Shown: positions 25,866-34,618, counted from the first letter of the stretch. The stretch is DNA of 64,000 nt from Niabella drilacis (GCF_900101395.1 NZ_FMZO01000004.1:236070-300069), one strand, 5' to 3'. The notes: generated by a model not told the origin, from the letters alone. Numbers and translations are program-made.

Positions 25866-26255
25866 ATGGAAAAGCAAAAAAATGCTGTAGGACGCCGTAA
25901 AGAAGCCATTACCCGTGTTTTCTTATCCAAGGGTGCCGGCGCCATTACCGTTAATGATAAAGACTATAAGAATTATTTTTCCCTGGTTTACCTGCAAAAC
26001 CAGGTAGAGCGTCCGCTGAAAGCCATTGAAGCGGCGGATAAATTTGATGTAAAGATCACTGCTACCGGCGGTGGTGTAAAAGGTCAGGCTGAAGCGGCCA
26101 TGCTGGGTATTGCCCGTGCACTGGTAGAGGTAAACGCGGAGTTCCGGCCTGCATTAAAAGCAGCAGGGTTATTAAGAAGGGATCCCCGTTCTGTTGAGCG
26201 CAAGAAATTTGGTCACAAAAAAGCAAGAAAGAGCTACCAGTTCAGCAAGCGTTAA
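25866..26255 (+). CDS. rpsI: 30S ribosomal protein S9
   Basis: A 129-residue protein with the S9 pattern: AVGRRKEAITRVFL near the start, GGGVKGQAEAAMLGIARAL in the centre and the conserved C-terminus LLRRDPRSVERKKFG ... KKARKSYQFSKR, whose terminal Arg reaches the P-site tRNA. It lies 72 bp downstream of rplM, the intervening DNA being AT-rich with short CACATTTT repeats and no regulatory structure that I can recognise. Confidence 0.98.
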   Translation: MEKQKNAVGRRKEAITRVFLSKGAGAITVNDKDYKNYFSLVYLQNQVERPLKAIEAADKFDVKITATGGGVKGQAEAAMLGIARALVEVNAEFRPALKAAGLLRRDPRSVERKKFGHKKARKSYQFSKR

Positions 26256-26264
26256 ACCTTGTAT

Positions 26265-26299
26265 CTTCAAATTATCAAATTATCAAATTTTCAAATTAG
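26265..26299. repeat. Short tandem repeats (TCAAATTA-type) between rpsI and rpsB
   Basis: Four degenerate copies of a 9-bp unit (CAAATTAT / CAAATTTT) fill most of the 48-bp spacer. Such low-complexity A/T spacers may help translation initiation in a phylum that lacks Shine-Dalgarno dependence; this is speculation. Confidence 0.5.
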
Positions 26300-26303
26300 T
26301 TAG

Positions 26304-27209
26304 ATGGAAAATAATAATACATCCTTACAACAGCAGCTTTTGGAAGCAGGTGTACATTTCGGTCACTTGAAAAAGAAATGGAATCCTAAAATGTTGCCGT
26401 ACATTTTTGCTGAGAAAAAAGGCATTCACATCATCGACTTAAACAAAACCGTAGAGTGCCTGCAGGAAACTGCAGCTGCCATGAAGCAGATTGCGCGCAG
26501 CGGTAAGAAAATACTTTTTGTAGGTACCAAGAAACAAGCGAAAGATATTGTGACTGAGTGCGCACAAAGGGTAGGAATGCCGTATGTAACGGAACGTTGG
26601 TTGGGTGGTATGCTTACCAACTTCAATACGGTACGCAAATCGGTTAAGAAAATGCAGAGCATCGAAAAAATGCTCAGCGATGGCTCTTTCGACAGCATTA
26701 CAAAAAAAGAGCGTCTGACCTTAACCCGTGATAAAGAAAAGATGGAAAAAGTACTGGGAGGGATCGCTCAGCTGGGTCGTGTTCCTGCAGCTTTGTTCAT
26801 CGTTGATATCGGTCACGAGCATATTGCGCTGGCCGAAGCAAAACGCCTGGGCATCGGTACTTTTGGTGTGGTTGATACCAATGGAGACCCCAATAAAGTA
26901 GACTTCGCCATTCCTGCGAATGATGATGCTACCAAATCCATTGCTATTGTTGTAAACTACATCACGGCTGCTATTGCAGAAGGGCTGAGTGAAAGACAAG
27001 CAGCAAAAGATGAGGACGTAGAAGATAATTTTGCTGACGAAAAAGAAAAGCAGGCAGCTAAAATGCAGGCAGAAGCGGAAGCGGAAGCCGGACGTGGCGG
27101 CCGCGGACGTGGAACCGGGACTGGTGCAGGCGCCGGAGCTGGTCAGGGTCAGCGTCGCAGAACAACTACCGGAGGTGGTGGTTCAAGAGGCGGAGCTCCC
27201 AGAAGATAA
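26304..27209 (+). CDS. rpsB: 30S ribosomal protein S2 with Gly/Arg-rich C-terminal tail
   Basis: The first about 230 residues are a regular S2 (LLEAGVHFGHLKKKWNPKM, FVGTKKQAKDIV, TERWLGGMLTNF, VVDTNGDPNKVDFAIPANDD). After an acidic/Ala helix (about 230-262) comes a tail of about 39 residues rich in Gly, Arg and Thr, with RGG-like units (GRGGRGRG and repeated GAGAG, ending GGAPRR). Extended S2 proteins occur in Bacteroidota, but an RGG-type RNA-binding-like tail is unusual. S2 joins the small subunit late, beside S1. It precedes tsf, the normal bacterial order. Confidence 0.97.
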   Translation: MENNNTSLQQQLLEAGVHFGHLKKKWNPKMLPYIFAEKKGIHIIDLNKTVECLQETAAAMKQIARSGKKILFVGTKKQAKDIVTECAQRVGMPYVTERWLGGMLTNFNTVRKSVKKMQSIEKMLSDGSFDSITKKERLTLTRDKEKMEKVLGGIAQLGRVPAALFIVDIGHEHIALAEAKRLGIGTFGVVDTNGDPNKVDFAIPANDDATKSIAIVVNYITAAIAEGLSERQAAKDEDVEDNFADEKEKQAAKMQAEAEAEAGRGGRGRGTGTGAGAGAGQGQRRRTTTGGGGSRGGAPRR

Positions 27210-27413
27210 TAAACGTTTAAGGTTTAAGGTTCAATGTTTGAATTTAAGGCATGGCCTTAGCATTCAGATCCTGGATCTTAAACCTTACTCACTTTAATCC
27301 GGCTCTGTAAATGTATAGCCGGATTGATAACAATAAGATTTCATAAATAAGTCCGGTTTAAGATCTGAAGTGCCGAACTTCAAGCCTTGAACTTCAAACT
27401 TTAAACAAAAACA

Positions 27414-28250
27414 ATGAGTACAGTAACAATAACCGCACAGGATATTAATAAGCTGCGCCAGGCAACCGGCGCCGGCATGATGGATTGCCGTAAGGCGTTA
27501 ACCGAAACAAACGGGGATTTTGAAGCCGCTATTGACTGGCTGCGCAAGCAGGGACAGAAAGTGGCTGCAAAAAGAAGCGACCGTGAGGCAAAAGAAGGTG
27601 TGGTGGTAGCACAAACCACTGCAGACAATAAAACTGGTATTGTTGTATGCGTAAGCTGCGAAACAGACTTTGTTTCCAAGAATGAAGATTTTGTAGCCTT
27701 TGTAAAAAGCATCGCAGATGCAGCCATTGCCAACGATGTTAAGAGCGCAGAGGAACTGAGCGCTGCAGAGATCGGTGGAGCGAAGATCGCAGACCTGGTG
27801 AACGATAAACTGGCATCTATCGGTGAAAAAATCGGTATCACCAAGTTTGAAAGAGTAGACGCTCCTTATGTAGCTTCCTATATTCACGGCGCTTACCGTA
27901 TTGGTGTGCTGGTAGGATTGGATAAAGAAGCGGCAGAAGTGGGTAAGGATGTGGCCATGCAGATAGCGGCGCTGAGCCCGGTGGCGGTAGACGCTTCAAG
28001 CGTTCCTGCCGACGTGGTAGCACGTGAAAAAGCTGTGATTATGGACATCATGAAGGAAGATCCGAAAATGGCCGGCAAACCGGAAGAAATGCTGGCCAAA
28101 ATTGCCGAGGGTAAACTGGGAGCGTTCTTTAAAGAGCAAACCTTAACAGCCCAGGCTTTTGTAAAAGATGCAGGGAAATCTGTTGCTGACTACCTGAAAG
28201 AAAGTGGTGATGTAAAAGTTACCGAATTCAGAAGGGTAGCATTAGGATAA
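27414..28250 (+). CDS. tsf: Elongation factor Ts
   Basis: A 278-residue protein with the conserved N-terminus (LRQATGAGMMDCRKAL), the EF-Tu binding motif around AIDWLRKQGQKVAAKRSDREAKEG, the core SCETDFVSKNEDF and a C-terminal module. EF-Ts catalyses GDP release from EF-Tu during translation elongation. It follows rpsB after 204 bp and is closed by a strong terminator. Length is typical of the family. Confidence 0.98.
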   Translation: MSTVTITAQDINKLRQATGAGMMDCRKALTETNGDFEAAIDWLRKQGQKVAAKRSDREAKEGVVVAQTTADNKTGIVVCVSCETDFVSKNEDFVAFVKSIADAAIANDVKSAEELSAAEIGGAKIADLVNDKLASIGEKIGITKFERVDAPYVASYIHGAYRIGVLVGLDKEAAEVGKDVAMQIAALSPVAVDASSVPADVVAREKAVIMDIMKEDPKMAGKPEEMLAKIAEGKLGAFFKEQTLTAQAFVKDAGKSVADYLKESGDVKVTEFRRVALG

Positions 28251-28276
28251 ATACATTTAGACCTGTTAGGTCTTGT

Positions 28277-28307
28277 AAAAAGCACCCCGGAAGGGGTGCT
28301 TTTTTTT
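28277..28307 (+). terminator. Strong intrinsic terminator after tsf
   Basis: AGCACCCC / GGGGTGCT (28281-28300) with a GGAA tetraloop, followed by eight T residues. A textbook intrinsic terminator closing the ribosomal operon. Confidence 0.9.
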
Positions 28308-28429
28308 GCCCGGCCGGATGGGGAGCCGGCGCCTCTTTTTCAGTAGTTCACCGGCGGCGGTATCCCATTCGCCGCCGTGATACCGCTTTTTCTGTGTAGT
28401 TTTTGTATTTTAGCTTAGATTTATTGAAT

Positions 28430-29137
28430 ATGGATACAAAGCCTGGCAAAAGCAGCTCCGGTATTCTCCGGAATATTAAAAGACTGATTTTTGAAGACGA
28501 AGGAACATCACATGAGGAATTCCGCGAACCTGCTCCTGTGCCGCCCGTTTTACCCGCACAAAAGCCGGAGCCGGTATCGGTTCCGGTATATACTAAACCG
28601 GTTGACACCGGCGCAGTACCGGGTGGCGATCTTAAGGAAATGAAGGGGCGGGTCCTGGAGCTGCTTGAAAAACTAAACGAAGAAGGGATCGACTTCTTTG
28701 AGGTTTGGAACGCAGCGGCCGATATGGGGACCATTGATGCTGTTTCTATCAAAGCAGCATTCACCTCGCTGAGGTATGTTGACAAATCGCTTACCAGGGA
28801 CCGGCTGCTGAGCAGCGCAAGGAAATATGCGGCAAAAATACAGGAAGTCATTGACCAGGATGTTGCGCAAAAACAGGGCCTGAAACAAACGGTTCAGAGC
28901 AACCTGGTCAATGAAAAGCAGCAGTTTGAAAAAGAGATGAATGAGCTGGAAACAAAGATCAGGGACCTGCAAAATCAATTATCTTCAAAACAGCAATCCT
29001 ACAAAGAGCTGGATAGCAAATATGAAGATCAGTTAAAGGATATCGATCAAAAAATTTCCGTTGGCAGGGTTGCCGTAAATGAGGTAGTCAGCGATATACA
29101 AAAAGCGATTGCTATTATTGAACAGAATATAAACTAA
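28430..29137 (+). CDS. Uncharacterised coiled-coil protein (gene 1 of a three-gene operon)
   Basis: I take ATG at 28430 (235 residues; an in-frame earlier start at 28403 is TTG-type). Residues about 1-65 are Pro/Val-rich and flexible, about 70-140 form a helical domain (VLELLEKLNEEGIDFFEVWN, later FTSLRYVDKSLTRDRLLSSA), and about 145-225 form a long coiled coil rich in Glu, Lys and Gln (EKQQFEKEMNELETKIRDLQ). No signal peptide or known domain was recognised. It lies 9 bp before the membrane protein gene, so it likely assembles with it on the cytoplasmic side. Function unknown. Confidence 0.7.
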   Translation: MDTKPGKSSSGILRNIKRLIFEDEGTSHEEFREPAPVPPVLPAQKPEPVSVPVYTKPVDTGAVPGGDLKEMKGRVLELLEKLNEEGIDFFEVWNAAADMGTIDAVSIKAAFTSLRYVDKSLTRDRLLSSARKYAAKIQEVIDQDVAQKQGLKQTVQSNLVNEKQQFEKEMNELETKIRDLQNQLSSKQQSYKELDSKYEDQLKDIDQKISVGRVAVNEVVSDIQKAIAIIEQNIN

Positions 29138-29146
29138 AATCAGCAT

Positions 29147-30256
29147 ATGTCAGAAAAATCACAAATCATAAACATCCCCGCAGAAATCAAAAGCCAGTTG
29201 CCTATTTTCCAGGTGCTGGGTGATAAATTGCCTGCCCAGGTAATGACACCGGAGGGGAAAAAAACGATCTCTTCCATTTTTTTCTGGGCGCTCGTTATTG
29301 GTGGCGCATTTGCGTTTTTCAAGTACCTGCCGGACCTGGTGCACTATGCACAGCAAAGCGTGCTGCTGGTTATTTTCGGGATCCTGCTGGTCACGCTCCT
29401 GTTACTGGCCCCCAGGATCGTTTCGTTACTGCATCGCCTGGGAACTGTATTGCTTTTTAAAGGTGAAAAGGAAATTATAAGAAAGAATCCTATAGAAACA
29501 CTGCAATTACTGGAACGGGATGCAAAGGATACGTTGAAGCGGGTGAAGAATAAGATTGCAAACGTAGATGGTGTCCGTATCGACATGATCACCAGCGGTG
29601 AAAATGCGCAAAAAACGGCGGAGGAGAAATATCAGTATGCAAGGCGTTTTACAACCGGGGCTGCGGATCTGGAGGAAAAGGCAAAACAGGCTGCAGCGGG
29701 CGGCAATAACGAGAAAGCCAATGAATTTACCCGCGATGCAAAGGAAACCCGCACCAAGGCCTTCCTGCTGGGCAAGGAAGGCGAGGCGGAAGAACAGAAT
29801 GCCCGGAGTTATGCGCAGTACGCTAACCAGTTCAGCAAGGTCCTGGAAGTATTAAAGGATAATGAAAGTGCAGCACGTATCTATGTAAGCACCCTTAACA
29901 GCAGTATTTCCATTATTGCAAAAAAGCTGGAAGCTACCCAAAAAATGAAGAGTGCTACAGAAGGACTTGCGGATGTATTTAACATAAAAGACGGATGGGC
30001 CTTCCAGGAAGCCATGAATGCGGCTACCGGGGCCATTAGTCAGAACATTGCATCCATCCGTTCCAACCTCGATTTTCTGGATCAGAATAACAATGTTACC
30101 GTGGGCGGCACTCCTTCCCAAAGCGAACTGGAGGCCTTTATCAAAAAAGTAGATGAGCGTAACCTGAAAGTGCTCAATGTAACGGAAGTGGCCAGCGCCG
30201 GCTATGAGCTGAAACCGGAAGAAAAAGTAGACAGGGGTTTTTCCCTGCTGGATTAA
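29147..30256 (+). CDS. Uncharacterised two-TM membrane protein with coiled-coil domain (gene 2)
   Basis: A 369-residue protein. Two hydrophobic helices (about 42-63, SIFFWALVIGGAFAFF; about 72-95, VLLVIFGILLVTLLLLAP) are followed by a long helical, Ala/Glu/Lys-rich domain (about 115-330). The segment NPIETLQLLERDAKDTLKRV faintly recalls PspA/IM30-type helices, but I cannot assign it. Few Cys, no enzymatic motif. It overlaps functionally with neighbours by spacing (9 bp upstream, 27 bp downstream). A membrane scaffold or stress-response role is only a guess. Confidence 0.68.
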   Translation: MSEKSQIINIPAEIKSQLPIFQVLGDKLPAQVMTPEGKKTISSIFFWALVIGGAFAFFKYLPDLVHYAQQSVLLVIFGILLVTLLLLAPRIVSLLHRLGTVLLFKGEKEIIRKNPIETLQLLERDAKDTLKRVKNKIANVDGVRIDMITSGENAQKTAEEKYQYARRFTTGAADLEEKAKQAAAGGNNEKANEFTRDAKETRTKAFLLGKEGEAEEQNARSYAQYANQFSKVLEVLKDNESAARIYVSTLNSSISIIAKKLEATQKMKSATEGLADVFNIKDGWAFQEAMNAATGAISQNIASIRSNLDFLDQNNNVTVGGTPSQSELEAFIKKVDERNLKVLNVTEVASAGYELKPEEKVDRGFSLLD

Positions 30257-30283
30257 TCAAACAACAAAACACAGATACATATT

Positions 30284-31303
30284 ATGGAACAAAGATCAAC
30301 CTGGTCGCGTTTGCGCTGGCCTATTAAAGCCTTTATTATTGCTGTTCCCATTTTCCTGGTCGGTTACTGGGGGTATAAAAGCGGCGTATTTAACAGCCAT
30401 GACGATGTAAAGACCGAAACTACAGCGGCGGCCAATGGAGGTAATGACGAAGGCGCCAAACCGGCGGATGCAAAATCAAAAGCGGCGGTTTCCGGCAGGA
30501 CCTTTAACTATGAGCCGGAAAAACCGGTGAACGGTGAACTGAAAGGTGTTGTGGAAGTAGGCGCCTCAGGATTTAATTCTTTCATCATTAACATGGACCC
30601 GGAAAAACGCTGGGAGATTGTATCCAAGGATTTCGGTCAGTCCTTTGCCTATGAAGGAATGGCCACTACGGAAGACATCCGCACGGGTCTTAAAAAATAT
30701 ATTGGGAATATGTTTGATAAAGGTGTACGCTCCAAAAATGTACATTTTGTGATCAGCTCCGGGGCGCAGAAAGAACCCAAAACGGCCATCATTGCGTCCG
30801 AATTAAAGAAGATGGGATACGTGGTAAACCTGGTAACACCGGACCAGGAAGGAAAACTGGCATTAAAGTCGGTGCTGCCCAAAGCGTATCGTGATAACTC
30901 ATTTGTAACAGATATCGGTTCGGGAAATACAAAAATATCCTGGGTAGATGCGGCAGGTAATGTACAGGCCGTGGAAACCCCGGGCGCCAAATATTATGAA
31001 AAAGATCTGAAAGATGAGGCCGTTTACAGTCAGGTGAAAACAGCAGCGGCAAAGATCCCTTCCGATAAGCGGGACGTATGTTTTATCCTGGGTGGCGTAC
31101 CGTTTGAGCTGGCCAAGGAGATCAGGAACGGTGAAGAACGGTATACGGTACTGAATGATCCTGATACTTATAAATCGGATAAGATAAAAACAAAAAGTGG
31201 CGTTAACATCTATAAAGCGATCAAGGATGTCACCAACTGTGATACATTCGTATTTGACTGGGATGCCAACTTTACGATCGGCTTTTTGCTGTCGATGAAA
31301 TAA
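30284..31303 (+). CDS. Membrane-anchored Ppx/GppA-like (ASKHA-fold) protein (gene 3)
   Basis: A 339-residue protein with one N-terminal TM helix (about 15-31), a low-complexity linker (40-75) and a C-terminal region laid out like Ppx/GppA phosphatases: a phosphate-1-like strand EVGASGFNSFIINMD (91-105), a VHFVISSGA segment (153-161), a TPDQEGKLAL region at the place of the GEEEA motif, and a phosphate-2-like TDIGSGNTKISW (209-220). The first-motif Asp is Glu here, and the usual catalytic Glu is uncertain. It may hydrolyse or merely bind nucleotides or polyphosphate. A terminator follows after 19 bp. Confidence 0.6.
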   Translation: MEQRSTWSRLRWPIKAFIIAVPIFLVGYWGYKSGVFNSHDDVKTETTAAANGGNDEGAKPADAKSKAAVSGRTFNYEPEKPVNGELKGVVEVGASGFNSFIINMDPEKRWEIVSKDFGQSFAYEGMATTEDIRTGLKKYIGNMFDKGVRSKNVHFVISSGAQKEPKTAIIASELKKMGYVVNLVTPDQEGKLALKSVLPKAYRDNSFVTDIGSGNTKISWVDAAGNVQAVETPGAKYYEKDLKDEAVYSQVKTAAAKIPSDKRDVCFILGGVPFELAKEIRNGEERYTVLNDPDTYKSDKIKTKSGVNIYKAIKDVTNCDTFVFDWDANFTIGFLLSMK

Positions 31304-31322
31304 ATAAAAGAATAGTGGCAAT

Positions 31323-31357
31323 GAGGCTGTCTCAAAAGTCCGAGACAGCCTCTTTTT
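31323..31357 (+). terminator. Intrinsic terminator of the three-gene operon
   Basis: Perfect 11-bp stem GAGGCTGTCTC / GAGACAGCCTC with an 8-nt loop, followed by TTTTTATT. Confidence 0.9.
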
Positions 31358-31449
31358 ATTCGGTAAGGTGATGGAGCGTGAAGTCAAATACGCGATTCTC
31401 AGCGCCTTCAAAAACCTTTTGATACACCTTCATTTAATGCCCGTTGCTC

Positions 31450-31929
31450 TCAGAACTTATATGCAAGCGTAGCCGACCGGCCACCCATATCAAAAGAAAC
31501 CCTGTCTGAATATTTTTTCAGCCGGTTATTACCAATGGCCCACATGGTAATACCTCCTCCCAGAGCCATAATACCTCCTGCAATGCCCATAGTTCCCACG
31601 ATAATTTTTGCTTCGCCCGGTGTGTCGTCTATATCATAATTGTACCCGTTATTACTTTGATTTTCCCCCGTGGCAATTAAAGCGATACCGCCTGCGACAC
31701 AGGCAATGCCTCCACTGGTTAAAACAATACCGGCTCTCCTTAATTTCTGCCATTGTTCAGCGGTTTTTTCCCGTCTGAAATAGGCAGGACTTTGTGACTG
31801 GAATACGCTTTTTGATGGCAGCTCTTTCAAAAGTAAACTGGAAGAAGGAATGGTTGCTGTAGCCAGGTCATTTTGAGCGCCGGCGGTTATGGCGGCACCC
31901 ATTGCCATAAGCAGCAATAGTTTTTTCAT
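31450..31929 (-). CDS. Small exported protein with two glycine-rich hydrophobic segments
   Basis: A 159-residue protein with a signal peptide (cleavage about ITAGAQ). Two hydrophobic Gly/Ala/Ile-rich helices follow (about 68-88, GIVLTSGGIACVAGGIALIA; about 110-132, GTMGIAGGIMALGGGITMWA) separated by an acidic, Asn-rich loop. The end, SFDMGGRSATLAYKF, looks like a terminal beta strand with a C-terminal Phe. The pattern is frequent in Bacteroidota hypothetical proteins. Function not recognised. No operon partner. Confidence 0.65.
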   Translation of the reverse strand: MKKLLLLMAMGAAITAGAQNDLATATIPSSSLLLKELPSKSVFQSQSPAYFRREKTAEQWQKLRRAGIVLTSGGIACVAGGIALIATGENQSNNGYNYDIDDTPGEAKIIVGTMGIAGGIMALGGGITMWAIGNNRLKKYSDRVSFDMGGRSATLAYKF

Positions 31930-32019
31930 GTTGAATGTTTTTTAGATAAAGATATACTCGGACGAATATAATTGTTTTGAAAGCAAGAGGGGAAAAGATT
32001 CTGTTAAAAGCCTGCTCAT

Positions 32020-32046
32020 AAAAAAAGCCCGGATAAAACCGGGCTG
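32020..32046 (-). terminator. Terminator after the DUF4290 gene (minus strand)
   Basis: On the minus strand AGCCCGG / CCGGGCT (32027-32046) with a 6-nt loop is followed by seven T residues, 19 bp after the stop codon. Confidence 0.8.
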
Positions 32047-32065
32047 CCTGTCAGGAATAAATGTC

Positions 32066-32749
32066 TTAGATAAACCTTTTTTTCTTGAAGTTGCCATTTC
32101 CGTTCCCATTGCGGCGGTTCCCGTTCCCGTTGCTGTTGTTCCCGTTGCGTTGCTGGAACTTGTTGCGCTTATTAAAGTTACCTTTATCGCGGTCACGCCC
32201 ATTGTCAGGACGAAAGGCCTTAACGCTTGGTGTATTGGTAAACGTCAGCTGCCCGTTTGTGATGTCGCTCAGCTCACTCTGGATGGCATCGTCGTGCACA
32301 ATCTCCTTATGCCAGTTGCTGTACGCCAGTTTCATGTAATAGGCAATGCTGTTGGCAAAGCCCTGCTTTTTATCGGGATCGGTTTCTTCGAGCGCCTTTT
32401 CGATCAGGGCCTCAAGGTTGGAGCCCAGGTGTGCCAGCTTTGAACTCCGGGTTGGGTAAGGGATCGGCTCCGGTTTTGCACTGAGCTCCTCCTTTGTGGG
32501 TTTTGGGTAAGGGGCCTCTACATCCAGGTTGAAATCAGAGATCTGGAAAAGATGGTCCCACAATTTATGTTTGTAGTCTTCCACGTTTTTCAGGGAAGGG
32601 TTCAGGATACCCATTAGCTCAATAACAGCATGGGCGTTTTTCTTTCTTTTTTCGGGGTCTTCAATGGTTAGGATATATTCCACCATCTTCTGCACATTAC
32701 GACCATACTCCCGTATGATCAGATGATTCCTTGTTGTATTATATTCCAT
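32066..32749 (-). CDS. DUF4290 family protein
   Basis: A 227-residue protein with the start MEYNTTRNHLIIREYGRNVQ and the segment ELMGILNPSLKNVEDYKHKLW, which I recognise as the DUF4290 family, conserved in Bacteroidota and of unknown role. The C-terminal about 40 residues are low-complexity (Asn/Gly/Arg repeats, ending KKKRFI) and could bind nucleic acid. It is probably an essential-type housekeeping gene given its conservation, but no function is known. A TACATTTG -7 element lies 20 bp upstream (32769-32776, minus strand). Confidence 0.85.
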   Translation of the reverse strand: MEYNTTRNHLIIREYGRNVQKMVEYILTIEDPEKRKKNAHAVIELMGILNPSLKNVEDYKHKLWDHLFQISDFNLDVEAPYPKPTKEELSAKPEPIPYPTRSSKLAHLGSNLEALIEKALEETDPDKKQGFANSIAYYMKLAYSNWHKEIVHDDAIQSELSDITNGQLTFTNTPSVKAFRPDNGRDRDKGNFNKRNKFQQRNGNNSNGNGNRRNGNGNGNFKKKRFI

Positions 32750-33052
32750 AAAAATGTTTGGGATCGCTCAAATGTATGTAAGTTCAATATCCGGATACGT
32801 TATACCTTTGCAGCTGGTTACAAAGATAGATAAAATCGATTTAATTAAAAGCCTGTTTAAAGTTGATTTATTGGCTTTCTTATGATTCTTTTGGCTGGAA
32901 CTTTGTTAAATTTTTCGCCGGGGCGGCTTGCCGGGATGGCAACTACAAATGCCCGGGATACCCTGTTGCGCTCAAAGATGATCATGTAATAAAGCTAAAG
33001 TATAAAATTTAAACCGGCGCTCAACAGCAATTTCATCAAATCCGGGGGGAAC
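32750..33052. other. Divergent promoter region between DUF4290 and glycosyltransferase genes
   Basis: This 303-bp region has no gene. TACATTTG on the minus strand (32769-32776) serves DUF4290. TACCTTTG on the plus strand (32803-32810) would start a transcript with about 235 nt before the glycosyltransferase; I see no terminator or clear RNA structure in this long leader. Confidence 0.5.
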
Positions 33053-34126
33053 GTGTCAATCGCAGTTTATAGCAGCAAATCAGGAAGAGATCTCTATTTG
33101 GATCCGTTTAATATATTGGTAATAAATAACTTGTGCTCAGAGTTGAGGAGCACGGAGTTCTTTGTTTTTTCAAAGGGACCGGCACCTGTTTTCCCGGAAT
33201 TGGATCCTGGTATATGTAGGATATCTTTTTTGAAAAAGGGGGATGGACTTGTAAGCCGCTTGCATGAAAAAAGGTGGGTGTTGCCCCGGTTGTTAAAGAA
33301 AAATAAGATCCGGGCACTGCTGGTGCCGGATATTAGCGATGTGCTGAGGACCCCGGTGCCGCAATTCCTGTTCGTGCAGGATACGGCAGTATATACCTCC
33401 AAAAGCCTTCCGGTGCTGCAAAAGCTGGCTGGCATCGTGGTAAGCTCCGGTCTTCTTAAAGAAACCCTGGTTCAGCGAACCGGCATAGACCCGGAAAAGA
33501 TCATAGCTGTGGAAGGGGTGCTGATGCCGTGTTTAAAGCCCCTGGAGCTTACAGCCCTGGTTGATTTTAAAGACCGGGTAACGGCAGGAAGGGAGTTTTT
33601 TATTTGCGCAGATACCCATTGGAGCCGGGAGCAGTTGCTCACGCTGCTGAGGGCATTTTCCCGGTTCAAAAAAATGCAGCAATCGGGCTGGAAGCTGTTG
33701 CTTACCCAGAGAGGGCGTCATCCCGGACCCTGGTTCAGCGGCGCTTTTGATGTGCTGGATACCTATAAATACCGGGATGATGTGATCCTTTTTGAGGGCT
33801 CCGGGCTACAGGACTACGCAGCAGCAGTAGGGGCAGCGTATGCGGCCATTACTTTTCAGCAGGATGAAGGATTTCCGGCTGTGGCCGGTGAAGCGCTGGC
33901 CTGCCAGATACCGCTGATAGCGGCTGCTACAGGGAGTAAACCGCTGCACCCGGATATTTTCCTGTTTGATGCGGCAGAGGAAGCGTCTCTCGCACAGCAG
34001 TTGATGGAACTCTATAAAAACGAGGCGCTGCGCCAGCAATTTATACAGCGATACGGGGCTCACCCCCTGAAGCTGACCCCGGAAACCGGGTTGGGCCTTC
34101 TGAAAAAACGGTTGTTGCAGGCCTGA
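33053..34126 (+). CDS. Glycosyltransferase (GT4/GT-B-like)
   Basis: A 357-residue protein beginning with GTG (SIAVYSSKSG). The second half has the GT-B nucleotide-sugar domain layout: EFFICADTHWSREQLLTLLRAF, DDVILFEG, then AYAAITFQQDEGFPAVAGEALACQIPLIAA, where the EGFP-x-AGEAL segment is the conserved E-x7-E region of GT4 enzymes. The N-terminal acceptor domain is short. No signal peptide or TM, so it acts at the cytoplasmic face. It stands alone, without other polysaccharide genes, so the product is unknown. Confidence 0.75.
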   Translation: MSIAVYSSKSGRDLYLDPFNILVINNLCSELRSTEFFVFSKGPAPVFPELDPGICRISFLKKGDGLVSRLHEKRWVLPRLLKKNKIRALLVPDISDVLRTPVPQFLFVQDTAVYTSKSLPVLQKLAGIVVSSGLLKETLVQRTGIDPEKIIAVEGVLMPCLKPLELTALVDFKDRVTAGREFFICADTHWSREQLLTLLRAFSRFKKMQQSGWKLLLTQRGRHPGPWFSGAFDVLDTYKYRDDVILFEGSGLQDYAAAVGAAYAAITFQQDEGFPAVAGEALACQIPLIAAATGSKPLHPDIFLFDAAEEASLAQQLMELYKNEALRQQFIQRYGAHPLKLTPETGLGLLKKRLLQA

Positions 34127-34145
34127 TGGTGAATGCTTACATTTG
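34115..34145 (+). promoter_or_regulatory. Promoter of the gldC operon (TTG-N20-TACATTTG)
   Basis: TTG at 34115-34117 and TACATTTG at 34138-34145 with a 20-bp spacer; the -33 overlaps the end of the glycosyltransferase coding sequence. The leader to gldC is about 120 nt. Confidence 0.65.
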
Positions 34146-34270
34146 CGGTTCTGAAGCCGGCGGTATATGTTAAACATAGTGCCCGGGGAAAAGGCGCTTC
34201 AACCGGGTAAGGGTCGGCTGTTGAGGGGGGGAGACGGGACCCGCTTCAGGAAACTTAAAACAACAAAGGG

Positions 34271-34618
34271 ATGAAATCAACGATTACAATAAATGTTGAA
34301 CTGGATGATAATAAAGTACCATCCGAAATAAGCTGGAATGCTACAGCCAGCACCGCAGAAAAGGAAAAAAGAGCCAAGGCGGTTATGCTATCATTATGGG
34401 ATGGGGCGGAGCGGGCAGCACTGCGGATCGATCTCTGGACCAAAGAAATGATGGTAGATGAAATGGCCGATTTTTTTTATCAGTCGCTTATGACCATGGC
34501 AGATACTTACGGGCGTGCAACCCAGTATCATGATCAGGTCAATGAGATGAAGGAGTTCGCCCAGGAATTTTATAAGAAATTCCAGGAGAAGCAAATGGAG
34601 CAGCAGAAAGCGACGTAA
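34271..34618 (+). CDS. gldC: Gliding-motility-associated protein GldC
   Basis: A 115-residue protein resembling GldC: STITINVELDDNKVPSEISW at the start, KAVMLSLWDGAERAALRIDLWTKEMMV in the centre and EMADFFYQSLMTMADTYGRAT. GldC supports gliding in Flavobacterium but is also conserved in non-gliding Bacteroidota, so its presence does not prove motility. No signal peptide. It heads a cluster with a YqeY-type protein and a CvpA-type protein. Confidence 0.82.
   Translation: MKSTITINVELDDNKVPSEISWNATASTAEKEKRAKAVMLSLWDGAERAALRIDLWTKEMMVDEMADFFYQSLMTMADTYGRATQYHDQVNEMKEFAQEFYKKFQEKQMEQQKAT

Noticed and set aside
34271..34618. Evidence for gliding motility
   Set aside because: GldC alone is widely conserved in non-gliding Bacteroidota, and no other gld or spr gene is in the window.
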